Positions 1 to 10,838 of a DNA stretch of 64,000 nt are shown one piece after another. The position numbers and the translations under genes were made by a program. Each line of letters opens with the position of its first letter. Positions within the stretch are counted from its first letter, which is position 1. Under the pieces are notes generated by a model. That model searched no databases and was not told the origin of the DNA. It saw nothing but the letters and a program-made list of their open reading frames with translations. This stretch comes from Xenorhabdus nematophila ATCC 19061 (GTDB taxonomy: Bacteria > Pseudomonadota > Gammaproteobacteria > Enterobacterales > Enterobacteriaceae): positions 2,457,232 through 2,521,231 of the forward strand of contig NC_014228.1 in assembly GCF_000252955.1 (NCBI RefSeq), given 5' to 3'.

Positions 1-102
1 TTTTCCTGAAAATGGCGGCTCTGTGCCTGCTTCTTGCGTAACATGGCGCTGCATTGCATTAAGCTGTTTTATGAAAAGGGAAATATTTTGACTTTTAGTC
101 AT
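1..102 (-). CDS. msrB: Peptide-methionine (R)-S-oxide reductase MsrB, N-terminal fragment
   Basis: The first 34 codons of a gene that runs off the left edge, read on the minus strand from an ATG at 102. The translation includes QLNAMQRHVTQ and GTEPPFSGK, which match the start of enterobacterial MsrB, where the E. coli protein reads EMQFYVTQ...GTEPPFTG. MsrB reduces methionine-R-sulfoxide in oxidised proteins. In E. coli the gene lies divergent from gapA, as here, and this supports the call. The catalytic Cys and zinc sites lie outside the window. The fragment is short, so the call rests on one N-terminal motif plus synteny. Confidence 0.85.
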   Translation of the reverse strand, partial: MTKSQNISLFIKQLNAMQRHVTQEAGTEPPFSGK

Positions 103-1441
<1,339 letters not shown>

Positions 1442-1446
1442 TTGAG

Positions 1447-1512
1447 CTATACCCGATAGATTTAACGTTGTTGCGAAGTTATAAAGCAGCAACTCGGAAA
1501 ATATGGGTATCA
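1447..1512. repeat. Small imperfect inverted-repeat element after gapA (ATACCC...GGGTAT)
   Basis: Just past the gapA stop is a ~62-base segment starting ATACCCGATAGATTT and ending ATATGGGTAT, with an inner GTTGTTGC / GCAGCAAC pair. The two halves fold back on each other imperfectly. The ATACCC-ATA-GATTT edge resembles short dispersed repeats common between genes in Xenorhabdus and Photorhabdus; that resemblance is from memory. It could act as an mRNA 3'-end stabiliser or be a decayed miniature element. Confidence 0.5.
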
Positions 1513-1523
1513 TTTACTGCACA

Positions 1524-1550
1524 AGCCATCTGTTCACAGATGGCTTTTAT
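1524..1550 (+). terminator. Rho-independent terminator of gapA
   Basis: AGCCATCTG pairs with CAGATGGCT across a four-base loop and is followed by TTTTATATTTTTATTT. It lies 83 bases past the gapA stop and before yeaD. Confidence 0.85.
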
Positions 1551-1647
1551 ATTTTTATTTCCAACATTTTCCAATTTCCAAAAGATTGAGCTATTCTTGA
1601 GCCTTAATTCAATTTTGCCTCTTCAGGTTTACATAAGGTTATGACTG

Positions 1648-2529
1648 ATGCTGAATAAAATTTTCTCATTACCGGTTGTAGAACAAATCTCCCCTTATAT
1701 CAGCCAACGAAATATTGATGATTTTCCATTGATTGTTGTTTCTCATCCTAAAGCACGTGGCGTTGTCAGTATTCAAGGCGCACATTTGATCACATGGCAG
1801 CCTAGTGGTGAAAAACCGGTGTTATGGGTAAGCGAAAAAACAGCATTTAGCACTGGAACAGCCATTCGTGGGGGTATCCCCATCTGTTGGCCCTGGTTTG
1901 GGCCGTCTGCCACTCCCAGTCACGGATTTGCCCGAATATTGCCCTGGGAACTCAAAGCACATACTGAAAATGAGAACGGGGTTATGCTGACTTTTACACT
2001 GCAAGATAACGCCTCTACCCATCAATTATGGCCCCATGAGTTCACACTCATTGCGCGTTTTAAATTGGGAGAAACCTGCGAAATAGAATTAGAATCTCAC
2101 GGTGAATATCAAGCCATCGGCGCCCTTCACTCTTATTTCAACATCAGTGACATCAACCAGATACGGGTCAGTGGTCTCGGTGGTCATTTTATTGATAGCG
2201 TTATTGATAGAGAACAGTATGTTCATGAAAATTTACTCTTCAAAGGACGAACAGATCGCATTTATACGGAGCCAGAAGATTTTAGCCTGCTCAGAGATCC
2301 ACAATGGAAAAGGACGATTGAAATACACCATTATCACCATAGCGATGTCGTATGCTGGAACCCTGGTGCCACGCTTTCCAGTAGTATGAAAGACATGAGT
2401 CATGAAGGCTATAAAAATATGGCTTGCATTGAAACTGCACGGATCAATAAGCCATTACACGCTAAAAATGGCAAGCCTGACAGACTTTCTGTTGTTATTC
2501 TCTGTCGAAAAATCACTGATATTGGCTAA
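1648..2529 (+). CDS. yeaD: Glucose-6-phosphate 1-epimerase YeaD (aldose 1-epimerase family)
   Basis: A 293-aa cytosolic protein of the galactose-mutarotase-like family, expected to interconvert the alpha and beta anomers of hexose 6-phosphates. Family marks include RGGIPICWPWFGPS near residues 74-87, the following SHGFAR with a candidate catalytic His92, and IGALHSYF further on. Length fits E. coli YeaD (about 294 aa). A taaggt Shine-Dalgarno precedes the ATG at 1648; the ATG at 1641 is in another frame and stops after five codons. It follows gapA as in E. coli and is convergent with dadX. Confidence 0.92.
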   Translation: MLNKIFSLPVVEQISPYISQRNIDDFPLIVVSHPKARGVVSIQGAHLITWQPSGEKPVLWVSEKTAFSTGTAIRGGIPICWPWFGPSATPSHGFARILPWELKAHTENENGVMLTFTLQDNASTHQLWPHEFTLIARFKLGETCEIELESHGEYQAIGALHSYFNISDINQIRVSGLGGHFIDSVIDREQYVHENLLFKGRTDRIYTEPEDFSLLRDPQWKRTIEIHHYHHSDVVCWNPGATLSSSMKDMSHEGYKNMACIETARINKPLHAKNGKPDRLSVVILCRKITDIG

Positions 2530-2537
2530 CCCGAAGG

Positions 2538-2575
2538 CAGGCATTTATCCTAAACCCAATCAAGAAAAATGCCTG
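2538..2575. terminator. Hairpin between convergent yeaD and dadX
   Basis: CAGGCATTT at 2538-2546 pairs with AAATGCCTG at 2567-2575 across a 20-base loop, in the short gap between two convergent genes. Neither side has a strong T-run, so termination is inferred from position. Confidence 0.4.
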
Positions 2576-2605
2576 AAGCAGAACCTGATCCTAATGACGA
2601 AAACC

Positions 2606-3673
2606 TTAATCAACTATGACGGGGACACGCCTCGTTAATGCACACAAAAGTTCATAACCAATGGTTCCTGCTGACTCAGCAACTTCATCCACGGGCAGAT
2701 CCTCTCCCCACAACTCAACAACACTGCCTATGTTTGCCTGAGGACAGGGTGTCAGATCAACCGTCAGCATATCCATTGATACCGCCCCCAATAACTGAGT
2801 ACGGACTCCGTCAACCATAATGGGCGTGCCCGTTGGCGCATGTCGTGGATATCCATCTGCATAGCCACATGCTACTGTACCTACGCGCATGGTTTTTTGC
2901 GTTGTATAACGGCTGCCATAGCCAATTTTTTCTCCTTTAGACAGCGTGTGAACGGCAATAATTTCGCTTTGTAATGTCATGGTTGCTTTCAGTCCGACAT
3001 CAGCAATATCACACCACTTTCCACTGGGCGATGCACCATAAAGAATAATGCCCGGCCGGACCCAATCCTGATGTGTCTCCGGATGCCACAAAACCGCGCC
3101 AGAATTTGCCAGACAATGCGGAAGAGAATTCATTTGCAAACGTTCAATCACTGACAATTGTTCCCTGACACCGATTTCATTATCTGAATTTGGGAAATGG
3201 GACATCAAAGTAACTGAATTAATATTCTTAATTCCTGCTGCCATTGAAGCTGCCTGCGGATATTCTTTTGGCGTGAAACCTAAACGATTCATTCCGCTAT
3301 TAAGCTTCAGATAGATATCAATGGGCTTGTCCAGTGTGATTTTTTCTATCTCCTCAAGCTGCCAATAACTATGTACTGCCGTTGTCAGGGAATACGTGTT
3401 AATAATCTGCAAATCAGTCGATTTGAAAAAACCTTCCAATAGCAGGATGGGTCCCTGCCATCCCTGCTCTCTTAGATAAATAGCTTCATTCATGTCAAGC
3501 AGCGCAAATCCATCTGTCTGCATGAGTGATTGCCATATTCTGTCCAACCCATGCCCGTACGCATTCGCTTTTACTACCGACCAGATTTTACTCTTACCGA
3601 TTCTTTGGCGAATAACGGCCAAATTATGACGAAACGCATTAAGATGGATCGTTGCCAAAATAGGACGTGGCAT
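2606..3673 (-). CDS. dadX: Alanine racemase, catabolic type (DadX)
   Basis: A 355-aa PLP enzyme that interconverts L- and D-alanine, feeding D-alanine to DadA. The PLP-binding lysine is Lys35 in [10 protein letters not shown], and GYGSRYT contains the second catalytic tyrosine. The protein is full length for a type III fold racemase. It starts 22 bases after dadA stops on the same strand, with aagggg upstream of the ATG, so dadA and dadX form the usual dadAX operon. That context favours DadX over the biosynthetic paralogue Alr. Confidence 0.93.
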   Translation of the reverse strand: MPRPILATIHLNAFRHNLAVIRQRIGKSKIWSVVKANAYGHGLDRIWQSLMQTDGFALLDMNEAIYLREQGWQGPILLLEGFFKSTDLQIINTYSLTTAVHSYWQLEEIEKITLDKPIDIYLKLNSGMNRLGFTPKEYPQAASMAAGIKNINSVTLMSHFPNSDNEIGVREQLSVIERLQMNSLPHCLANSGAVLWHPETHQDWVRPGIILYGASPSGKWCDIADVGLKATMTLQSEIIAVHTLSKGEKIGYGSRYTTQKTMRVGTVACGYADGYPRHAPTGTPIMVDGVRTQLLGAVSMDMLTVDLTPCPQANIGSVVELWGEDLPVDEVAESAGTIGYELLCALTRRVPVIVD

Positions 3674-3695
3674 GACAACCCCTTTTTTAATTAGC

Positions 3696-4997
3696 TTATA
3701 CAGTATGTAAATGAGGATTCATCGGAAACACTTTTATATTGAATCCATCGGTATACCTGAATACAGAAAGATCATCTGCCGCAATATCAGTTTCCTTGCC
3801 GGAAATTAAATCGGACAATAACTTTCCTGAACCACAGGCCATTGTCCAGCCCAATGTCCCATGTCCCGTATTGAGATAAAGATTTGAATATTTGGTTGGG
3901 CCGACAATCGGCGTCCCATCCGGCGTCATAGGGCGCAAACCTGTCCAGAAAGAAGCCTCCGCAATATTGCCGCCATTGTGGTAAAGATCCTGCACAACCA
4001 TTTTCAACGTTTCGCAACGATTCTGGAATATATTCAGATTAAAACCCACAACTTCAGCCATTCCACCAACACGAATTCGGTCATCAAAACGGGTAATGGC
4101 AATTTTGTAAGTTTCATCCAATACCGTTGAAGCCGGGGCTCTGGATTCATCTGCAATTGGCATTGTCAGTGAATAACCTTTCAATGGATAAACCGGTATT
4201 CTGACATGATCTTTCAAGATATCCGTTGAATAAGACCCCATCGCGACCACATAAATATCCGCAGTCATGATACCATCATGACATTGAATCCCTGTGATTT
4301 TGTTTCCATCCACCAGAATCTGTTTAACCTGCTTGTTGAATATAAACTTCACACCCGCATCTTCTGCCATTTTTGCCAGTGTCTTGGTAAAAATCTGGCA
4401 ATCACCGGTTTCATCATTCGGGAGCTGTAACCCGCCGGTCAATTTATGAGAGGCATGAGCAAGTGCAGGTTCCACTGTTGTCAACTGTTCAGCCGTTAAT
4501 AGCTGGTAAGGAACCCCTTCCTTTTCTAACACGTCAATATCATTGGCCGCATTCTCAAACTGCCTGCCGGTTCTGAACAGTTGCAGGGTTCCGCCTTGTC
4601 GCCCTTCGTATTTTATGCCTGTATCTGCCCTTAACTGTTTAATGCAATCCCGGCTATATTCTGCCAGCCTTACCATTCTGCTTTTATTCATAGCATAGTG
4701 GCTTGCATCACAATTGCGCAACATCTGCCACATCCAGCGAATTTGAAACAGAGAGCCATCCGGACGAATAGCCAGTGGTGCATGACGCTGAAACATCCAT
4801 TTAATTGCTTTCAGCGGAATACCCGGCGCTCCCCAAGGTGTTGCATAACCTGGAGAAATTTGACCGGCATTACCGGCACTTGTTTCTTCAGCGGCACTAT
4901 TCTGGCGATCAATGACAGTAACTTCATGCCCTTCCTGAGCAAGATACCATGCACTGGTGACGCCAATAACACCGCTGCCTAAAATAAGGACCTTCAT
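3696..4997 (-). CDS. dadA: D-amino acid dehydrogenase small subunit DadA
   Basis: A 433-aa FAD-dependent dehydrogenase that oxidises D-alanine and other D-amino acids to 2-oxo acids at the inner face of the membrane, passing electrons to the quinone pool. The N-terminus [19 protein letters not shown] has the GxGxxG dinucleotide-binding motif. [12 protein letters not shown] and [15 protein letters not shown] near the C-terminus are typical DAO-family segments. A strong Shine-Dalgarno (gggggcag) precedes the ATG. First gene of dadAX. In E. coli ycgB and fadR lie upstream; here a T6SS locus lies there. Confidence 0.96.
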   Translation of the reverse strand: MKVLILGSGVIGVTSAWYLAQEGHEVTVIDRQNSAAEETSAGNAGQISPGYATPWGAPGIPLKAIKWMFQRHAPLAIRPDGSLFQIRWMWQMLRNCDASHYAMNKSRMVRLAEYSRDCIKQLRADTGIKYEGRQGGTLQLFRTGRQFENAANDIDVLEKEGVPYQLLTAEQLTTVEPALAHASHKLTGGLQLPNDETGDCQIFTKTLAKMAEDAGVKFIFNKQVKQILVDGNKITGIQCHDGIMTADIYVVAMGSYSTDILKDHVRIPVYPLKGYSLTMPIADESRAPASTVLDETYKIAITRFDDRIRVGGMAEVVGFNLNIFQNRCETLKMVVQDLYHNGGNIAEASFWTGLRPMTPDGTPIVGPTKYSNLYLNTGHGTLGWTMACGSGKLLSDLISGKETDIAADDLSVFRYTDGFNIKVFPMNPHLHTV

Positions 4998-6054
4998 TCT
5001 GCCCCCTATCGATGAACAATATTCTCAAGCATAATATGCTGAATATAAAAATCCAATACAGAATAATAGCCTGTAACACAATTAGTCAATTTTTAAGATT
5101 TTAGTCACATTATTACTACATAAAAAAAACATGATACCTGTCTGAAAAATTGAATAAAAAATATAAATTCATTTAAAATTAAACTATTAAATAAGAATTA
5201 AATCCTATTTACTCCCCTTAAAATCGACCTGCCAGAGTGATTTTGGCGGTAAAAATAAACATTAAATTTACAATCCGTAATTATACAAAAAACCAAAAAT
5301 TAAAAAATAGAAAAAATATTATTCTGTTTAACTATTACTTAAGCAGAATAATAATTTAAAAAAATGAATTATACAGATTACATGGAATTACAACGATCAT
5401 GAGCCTCCTAAATGCAGAGTTAAGCAGTGTAACGGAATTTAGAAACTCCCTGATCCTGACTCTATTGATAGCAAGTCAAAATCAGTTTTAAAAACATGGT
5501 GTGTGCCGCATTTGTCTACAAATTCTATCAGGAGCAATATCAACGAGTTACCTTCATCGTAACCAATGTGATTACATAACAACCAAAAACATAAAAATAT
5601 CAAATAAATAATTTATAAATTCAATCTAAAAAAGTAGTTAAATTTATATAAATTAAATGTAATACCCAACTCAGGCACGTTATATCATTCTCTTTTATTA
5701 GAGAGTCCAACAAGATAAAAAAGAAACCGACATATTAAAAACAATTATTAATCAGTATGTTATTTAATAATAAAAAATATCGTTAAACAGGTTACCAGAA
5801 ATACATTTCTTGATAAGATCAGCACTTACTCCAACGCCTTATTTAACAACCCTCTATTTATTCCCATGAAACAAATAATAAGATTAACTTATATAAATAT
5901 TAAACGAATGTAATTCATAAATTGAAAAAGCTAAACATTATGTTTAAATCAATACCATCAAGAAACTAACCCTCTTTATGTTGCCTCCCATTTATGTATG
6001 TTCCTTACTCAGTAAGGAATATGCGGTAGCTTTAAATAAGAGCAAGGAAATCTT
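4998..6054. promoter_or_regulatory. 1.06-kb AT-rich gap between dadA and the T6SS locus
   Basis: A divergent gap that must carry the dadA promoter (minus) and the vgrG promoter (plus). It is markedly more AT-rich than the flanking genes. The longest start-to-stop frame I worked out is 30 codons at 5399-5491, with no recognisable product. No sigma-54 -24/-12 box or clear terminator was found. AT-richness here would suit silencing by H-NS, but that is inference. It also marks the left edge of the accessory block. Confidence 0.4.
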
Positions 6055-8217
6055 ATGGAAAGAAAATTTATCGCCCATACTTCATCATCAGGAAAATCTT
6101 TATATTTCAAATCACTAAAAGGGACAGAAAGATTATCAGAAGTTTATGAGTTCGAAGTGCAATTATTGAGTGAAAGCAGATTAGATGACCCATTATCCCT
6201 GCATAATACAGTGCTAACGGTAGAAATAAAAAACAAGTCACTACCAACAAGATATTTAAGTGGTGATATAGAAAAGATATCCTATGCCCCCTTCTATAAA
6301 TATGACGATAAACTCTATTTATATACGGCCACAGTAAAACCTAAGCTCTGTAATTTAAAACACAAATTAGGTTACAGTATTTGGCAAAATAAAACGGTAC
6401 CCGATATTATTGCAGCCGTATTGAAAAATGCAGGAATTTCCTTTGAAAGTCAGCTTACTGAAGGTTATCGTGAATGGGAATATTGCGTCAAACATAATGA
6501 AACTGATTTCGATTTTATCCATCGATTGATGGAGCATGAAGGCATTTATTATTATTTTAAACACGATATGGGAGCACATACCCTCATTTTGGTTGATGCT
6601 CCCCAATCCCATGATCCTATGCCCGGATATGATAAGATTAAATATATCAATACACATGATTCATTGAAAAAAAAAGGACTCATAGAATATATTTATGACT
6701 GGAACGTCTCCAGTATTACCATACCCTACACCTATAGCTTTGATGATTATGATTTTCGCAAACCACGCGCAAAATTGTACGCGGCAGCGCAAACGGCTAT
6801 CAACTCCATTGTTGATGATTCAGAAATCTTCATCTGGCCCGGCCACTATGTAAAAACAGCTCAAGGGCAGTTTTATGCCAAAGTGCGTCAGCAAGCCTCA
6901 GAAGCAAAAAGCGAACTGATTGATGGCAAAGGAAATGTACTGGGAATGGCACCAGGGCATACTTTTACGCTTGTGCTTCCCAATGATATCAATGGCGATG
7001 ACCACAATGATTATTTCATCACAGGAACACACTATTTTTTTTACGAAACACCTTACATAGCCTGCTCCGCTGAGCATCTGTTTGATAAACAGGAAGATAA
7101 AAACATCGTGCAATTTGAGGCGATTCCCGCCGATACACCCTGGAAACCCCCGGCTGTGACACCCTGGCCAAAAATCACCGGCCTTGAAACCGCCGTCGTC
7201 GCTGGCCCGAAAGACAAAAAAATCTGGACGGATAAATACGGACGGATAAAAGTAAAATTCCGTTGGGATAAAGATGACAAACAAGATGATACCCGTTCTT
7301 GCTGGATACGTGTTGCAACCTATTGGGCTGGCTGGCAGTACGGTAACATATGTATTCCCCGTGTAGGCGAAGAAGTCATTATCAGTTTCATCAATGGTGA
7401 TCCTGATAAACCTTTAGTTGTCGGCAGTACTTATAACCATGAGAATATGCCGCCTTGGGAATTGCCCAAATATGAAACCCGCGTCGGCATTATGTCAAAC
7501 ACAAAAGGGGGCAAACACGATCAGGCAAATTACCTTTTTTTGGATGATGAACCTGATAAAGAATCATTTGATTTACATGCCGAACGTGACATGAATATCT
7601 CAGTGGAAAAAGATAAAAAAGTCACCATTGATGGAAATCGCACAACTGAAATAAAAAAAGAACAAAAAGACACAGTAAAAGGCAATGCCAGTTTCACTTA
7701 TAACGCAAACCATGAAACCACCATTGATAAAAAAGACAAATTAACGGTCAAAGGTGGTCAGCAAGAAGCCATCAAAAGCGGGCGGAAAACAGAAATTGAT
7801 GGCGGAGACACTTATAAACTTACAGGCGATCTGAACGCAAAAATTGATGGAAACTGGATTCAAGACATTACAGGAACAACCAAAATTTCAAGCCCTAATC
7901 TTATTACAATAAAAAGCGACACCAACGTGATAATCGACTGCCCGCAGACTTTTTGGTCAGCTAAACTGTTATCTATTTCCTTCCTGGCCGCCGGCATCAG
8001 CATAACCGGAACATCCGTCTCCCAGACAACAAATAGCAGCAGTCTGACCGGAACCAGCATGTCAACCACGTTAGTTGACATCAATAACATTACGACATCC
8101 CTCAATAACACAGTGACAAAAATTGATAAGGCATCTATAGCATTAGGCAATTCCGATGTTTCCATCGCTAAATCAAATGCCAATATTTCAAACAGTTCAT
8201 TACATATCATCAGTTAA
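6055..8217 (+). CDS. vgrG: T6SS spike protein VgrG (TssI)
   Basis: Trimeric spike at the tip of the T6SS tube. The 720-aa protein starts MERKFIAHTSSSGKSLYFK. The gp27-like part covers roughly residues 1-370 and the gp5-like OB fold roughly 385-470 (WTDKYGRIKVKFRWD from W391, then GDPDKPLVVGSTYNH). A gp5C-type beta-helix of V/I-x-G repeats covers about 500-620. Beyond that is a ~90-residue tail rich in Ser, Thr and Asn without a recognisable effector domain. The ATG follows gcaaggaaatctt. First gene of the T6SS run; a DUF2169 gene follows 23 bases later. Confidence 0.97.
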   Translation: MERKFIAHTSSSGKSLYFKSLKGTERLSEVYEFEVQLLSESRLDDPLSLHNTVLTVEIKNKSLPTRYLSGDIEKISYAPFYKYDDKLYLYTATVKPKLCNLKHKLGYSIWQNKTVPDIIAAVLKNAGISFESQLTEGYREWEYCVKHNETDFDFIHRLMEHEGIYYYFKHDMGAHTLILVDAPQSHDPMPGYDKIKYINTHDSLKKKGLIEYIYDWNVSSITIPYTYSFDDYDFRKPRAKLYAAAQTAINSIVDDSEIFIWPGHYVKTAQGQFYAKVRQQASEAKSELIDGKGNVLGMAPGHTFTLVLPNDINGDDHNDYFITGTHYFFYETPYIACSAEHLFDKQEDKNIVQFEAIPADTPWKPPAVTPWPKITGLETAVVAGPKDKKIWTDKYGRIKVKFRWDKDDKQDDTRSCWIRVATYWAGWQYGNICIPRVGEEVIISFINGDPDKPLVVGSTYNHENMPPWELPKYETRVGIMSNTKGGKHDQANYLFLDDEPDKESFDLHAERDMNISVEKDKKVTIDGNRTTEIKKEQKDTVKGNASFTYNANHETTIDKKDKLTVKGGQQEAIKSGRKTEIDGGDTYKLTGDLNAKIDGNWIQDITGTTKISSPNLITIKSDTNVIIDCPQTFWSAKLLSISFLAAGISITGTSVSQTTNSSSLTGTSMSTTLVDINNITTSLNNTVTKIDKASIALGNSDVSIAKSNANISNSSLHIIS

Positions 8218-8240
8218 TACGTCTTCATTTTAGGATTCCA

Positions 8241-10838
8241 ATGAAAATTATTAAGCCGTTACGCCTGAGCCTGCTTTATCGTCCCTATCGCTGGTTACAA
8301 AAAAACCATATCGGGATCTCCGCGATGGCACTGGTTGATATCAGCTCAGACCTTGTCGTACGGCCAGAAGCCGAACTTTGGCAGCTGGCTGAAAATGAAC
8401 TGAAAATCTGTAACAGGATTATTGATCTCGCAATACCTAAATCCTGTGCTGAGTTTTTGGCAACAGGGTATGTCTACACTCACCATCAGGCAGATAAAAC
8501 GTCGTGTACTGCCCGTATTCAGGTTGAAAAGTTAGAAAAAACACTGATTGCTTTTGGTGATCGTCATTGGATTGATGATCTTCCTTCAAAGCCCCAACCT
8601 TTTGCACAAATGCGATTGGACTGGAGCCATGCTTTCGGTGGTCAGGGTTATGAAGATAACCCTCACGGCATCGGTTTTCAGCCTGAGGATCTGGACAATG
8701 GAATGAAAGTCCACCGTCTGCCTAATATTGAAACACGATACAATCGATTGAATTCACAACGGAAAATCACATCACAGCAGGAAACACCCATACCGGCAAG
8801 TTTTTGCCCCTTGGATTTAATCTGGCCACGTCGGTTTAGCCGGATCGGGAAAAAATACGATAAAGCATGGTTGGAAAATGAATTCCCGGGCTTTTCCCAT
8901 GACATTGACTGGCGATTATTCAATGCCGCCCCGGAAGATCAGTGGTGGAAAGACAATACCGCTCTGCCGGAACAAGCAACATGGCGAATCTGGAACATGC
9001 ACCCAGAAAAACCCATGCAGGAAGGTATTCTGCCATCATGGAAAGCACGGTGTTTTATTAAGCGGCTGCGCCTTGATGAAGAAATCGTTGAAGAAGTCAT
9101 CATGCGCAACACCACCGTGTGGTTCTTTCCCCACTTAGAACAAATGATCCTTATCTGGCATGGCAGCACACCAGTTAATGAAAATGACGCCAAGGATGTC
9201 TTACAAATGATATCTGCTCTGGAACTGCCTGATAAGCCCCGCCCGGAGAGCCATTATCTGCAAGTTCTTGAACAGCGTTTGGATAAAGAAAAAGGTGCCT
9301 TATATGCTTTCCGGGAAAAAGATCTTATTCCCGAAGAGATTATTGGCCCGTGGTTAGATACAGAGTTACCCAATATAGGTTCTCCATTACAGCAAAATTT
9401 CCTGAATCACGAAAAACGTCTGCGTGAACAGCAGCAAGAACAATTGGCGAAATATGGTGAGGATATCAATACGCTGATCCCGGCGAAAGCCGGACAAACC
9501 ACCCATTCTGAACCGCCCAGACTGGATGAATTACCTGAATTTGTGGAAAAAATAGAACAGGAGCTCGCCCAAAAACGTATTGAGGCTGAATTAAAACGGA
9601 CAGAAATGATGTCCAGAGCCAAAAAACAAGGCATGGATGTCGGGAAATCAGCGGCGGGATCTCAGGTCAGGGGACCGGAAAACCTGCATCGAATGCGGGA
9701 TACATTACGCCAGCAACAGCAAAAGATAGAAATGGATGATAAAACCCTTGCGCAAATTGAAAGCTCAATACACGCAATGTACCTGTCTTCAGTACAGGCG
9801 CAAGCCCCTGCCCTGCGCTTAACCGGTAACCTGTCACAAATCATTCGCAAACGGGCGGAGACTATCATGCAGCAAGGCGGAAATTTCAGTGGCATGGATT
9901 TTACCGGCGCTGATTTGTCAGGCATGGATCTGCGGGGCGCTGACTTCACCCGCACGCTATTGGAAAGTGCATGTTTAAACCACTGCCAACTGGATGACGC
10001 CGATTTGAGTGAAGCCATGCTCGCCAGAACAGAACTCTGCAACGCTTCACTGCAAAGAGCTAAATTGGATAATGCCAGTCTGGCACTGGCTAAGTGTGAA
10101 CAAAGTGACTTTTCTGCGGCAAGCTTCAACAACATCCAATTGCAGGAAACCCGGTTTGATCGTTGTTGCTTTTCTCATGTCGTCTTTTCAAACCTGCTTC
10201 TGCAAAAAATCTTTATCACACACTGCGACTTTTCATATTCACAATGGCAAGAATGTACGTTTATGGAACTTGAACTGCCTGCCCTTAAATTCCATCACGC
10301 GCACCTGAATAAGGTTTCATTTATTCAGTGTCAGTCAGAGCACGCCAGTTTTGATCATGCAGAATTAGAAAGTTGTTCATGGGTGGAAACCAAAGCAAAC
10401 GGGAGCGGGTTTCGCTCGGCAACATTATTGACCTGTGCCTTTGCCATGAACAGTGAACTTAATCAGGCCGATTTCAGCCATGCCACATTAACCGAGTGTA
10501 ATTTGCGTCAGATGCCGCTCGTCAATGCAAATTTTTACTCAGCAACCCTGAATAATAGTGATCTCAGTGAATCTGACTGTCAGTCAGCCAATATGCAGTA
10601 TTTGCATACCACAAACAGTCTCTTTACCAGAACTGATTTTCGTGATGCCTTACTGAATAATGCCAATCTGACAGGGGCGTTTATGCAGAAATGCAGCTTC
10701 AACAACACAACATTACGGGAAGCTAACCTATTCCGCACAGATATGTCCCAATCGACGATTGATGATTCCACATCCGTTACCGATGCTTACATTAATCGAA
10801 CCAAAACCTTACCCAAAAGGGATAACGAAGTGATATGA
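8241..10838 (+). CDS. DUF2169 domain protein with C-terminal pentapeptide repeats, T6SS-associated
   Basis: An 865-aa protein in three parts. Residues ~1-320 look like DUF2169 (RLDWSHAFGGQGYEDNPHGIG is typical of the family). Residues ~390-530 form a charged Gln/Glu-rich helical stretch, likely coiled coil. From about 548 to 850 there are pentapeptide repeats of the A(D/N)Lxx type (FTGADLSGMDLRGADF), which form a right-handed beta-helix. DUF2169 proteins occur with VgrG and PAAR-like genes and are thought to act as adaptors loading effectors on the spike. The gene follows vgrG closely and overlaps the next pentapeptide gene by ATGA, implying translational coupling. No catalytic motif was seen. 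Confidence 0.85.
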   Translation: MKIIKPLRLSLLYRPYRWLQKNHIGISAMALVDISSDLVVRPEAELWQLAENELKICNRIIDLAIPKSCAEFLATGYVYTHHQADKTSCTARIQVEKLEKTLIAFGDRHWIDDLPSKPQPFAQMRLDWSHAFGGQGYEDNPHGIGFQPEDLDNGMKVHRLPNIETRYNRLNSQRKITSQQETPIPASFCPLDLIWPRRFSRIGKKYDKAWLENEFPGFSHDIDWRLFNAAPEDQWWKDNTALPEQATWRIWNMHPEKPMQEGILPSWKARCFIKRLRLDEEIVEEVIMRNTTVWFFPHLEQMILIWHGSTPVNENDAKDVLQMISALELPDKPRPESHYLQVLEQRLDKEKGALYAFREKDLIPEEIIGPWLDTELPNIGSPLQQNFLNHEKRLREQQQEQLAKYGEDINTLIPAKAGQTTHSEPPRLDELPEFVEKIEQELAQKRIEAELKRTEMMSRAKKQGMDVGKSAAGSQVRGPENLHRMRDTLRQQQQKIEMDDKTLAQIESSIHAMYLSSVQAQAPALRLTGNLSQIIRKRAETIMQQGGNFSGMDFTGADLSGMDLRGADFTRTLLESACLNHCQLDDADLSEAMLARTELCNASLQRAKLDNASLALAKCEQSDFSAASFNNIQLQETRFDRCCFSHVVFSNLLLQKIFITHCDFSYSQWQECTFMELELPALKFHHAHLNKVSFIQCQSEHASFDHAELESCSWVETKANGSGFRSATLLTCAFAMNSELNQADFSHATLTECNLRQMPLVNANFYSATLNNSDLSESDCQSANMQYLHTTNSLFTRTDFRDALLNNANLTGAFMQKCSFNNTTLREANLFRTDMSQSTIDDSTSVTDAYINRTKTLPKRDNEVI

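Noticed and set aside
5399..5491. A 30-codon frame (MSLLNAELSS...) in the gap upstream of vgrG, with a faint likeness to a FlgD segment
   Set aside because: No clear Shine-Dalgarno, too short, and the likeness covers only about eight residues; treated as chance.
9662..10135. A 157-codon minus-strand frame rich in Ala, Ser and Leu
   Set aside because: Repetitive antisense shadow of the pentapeptide repeats on the plus strand.
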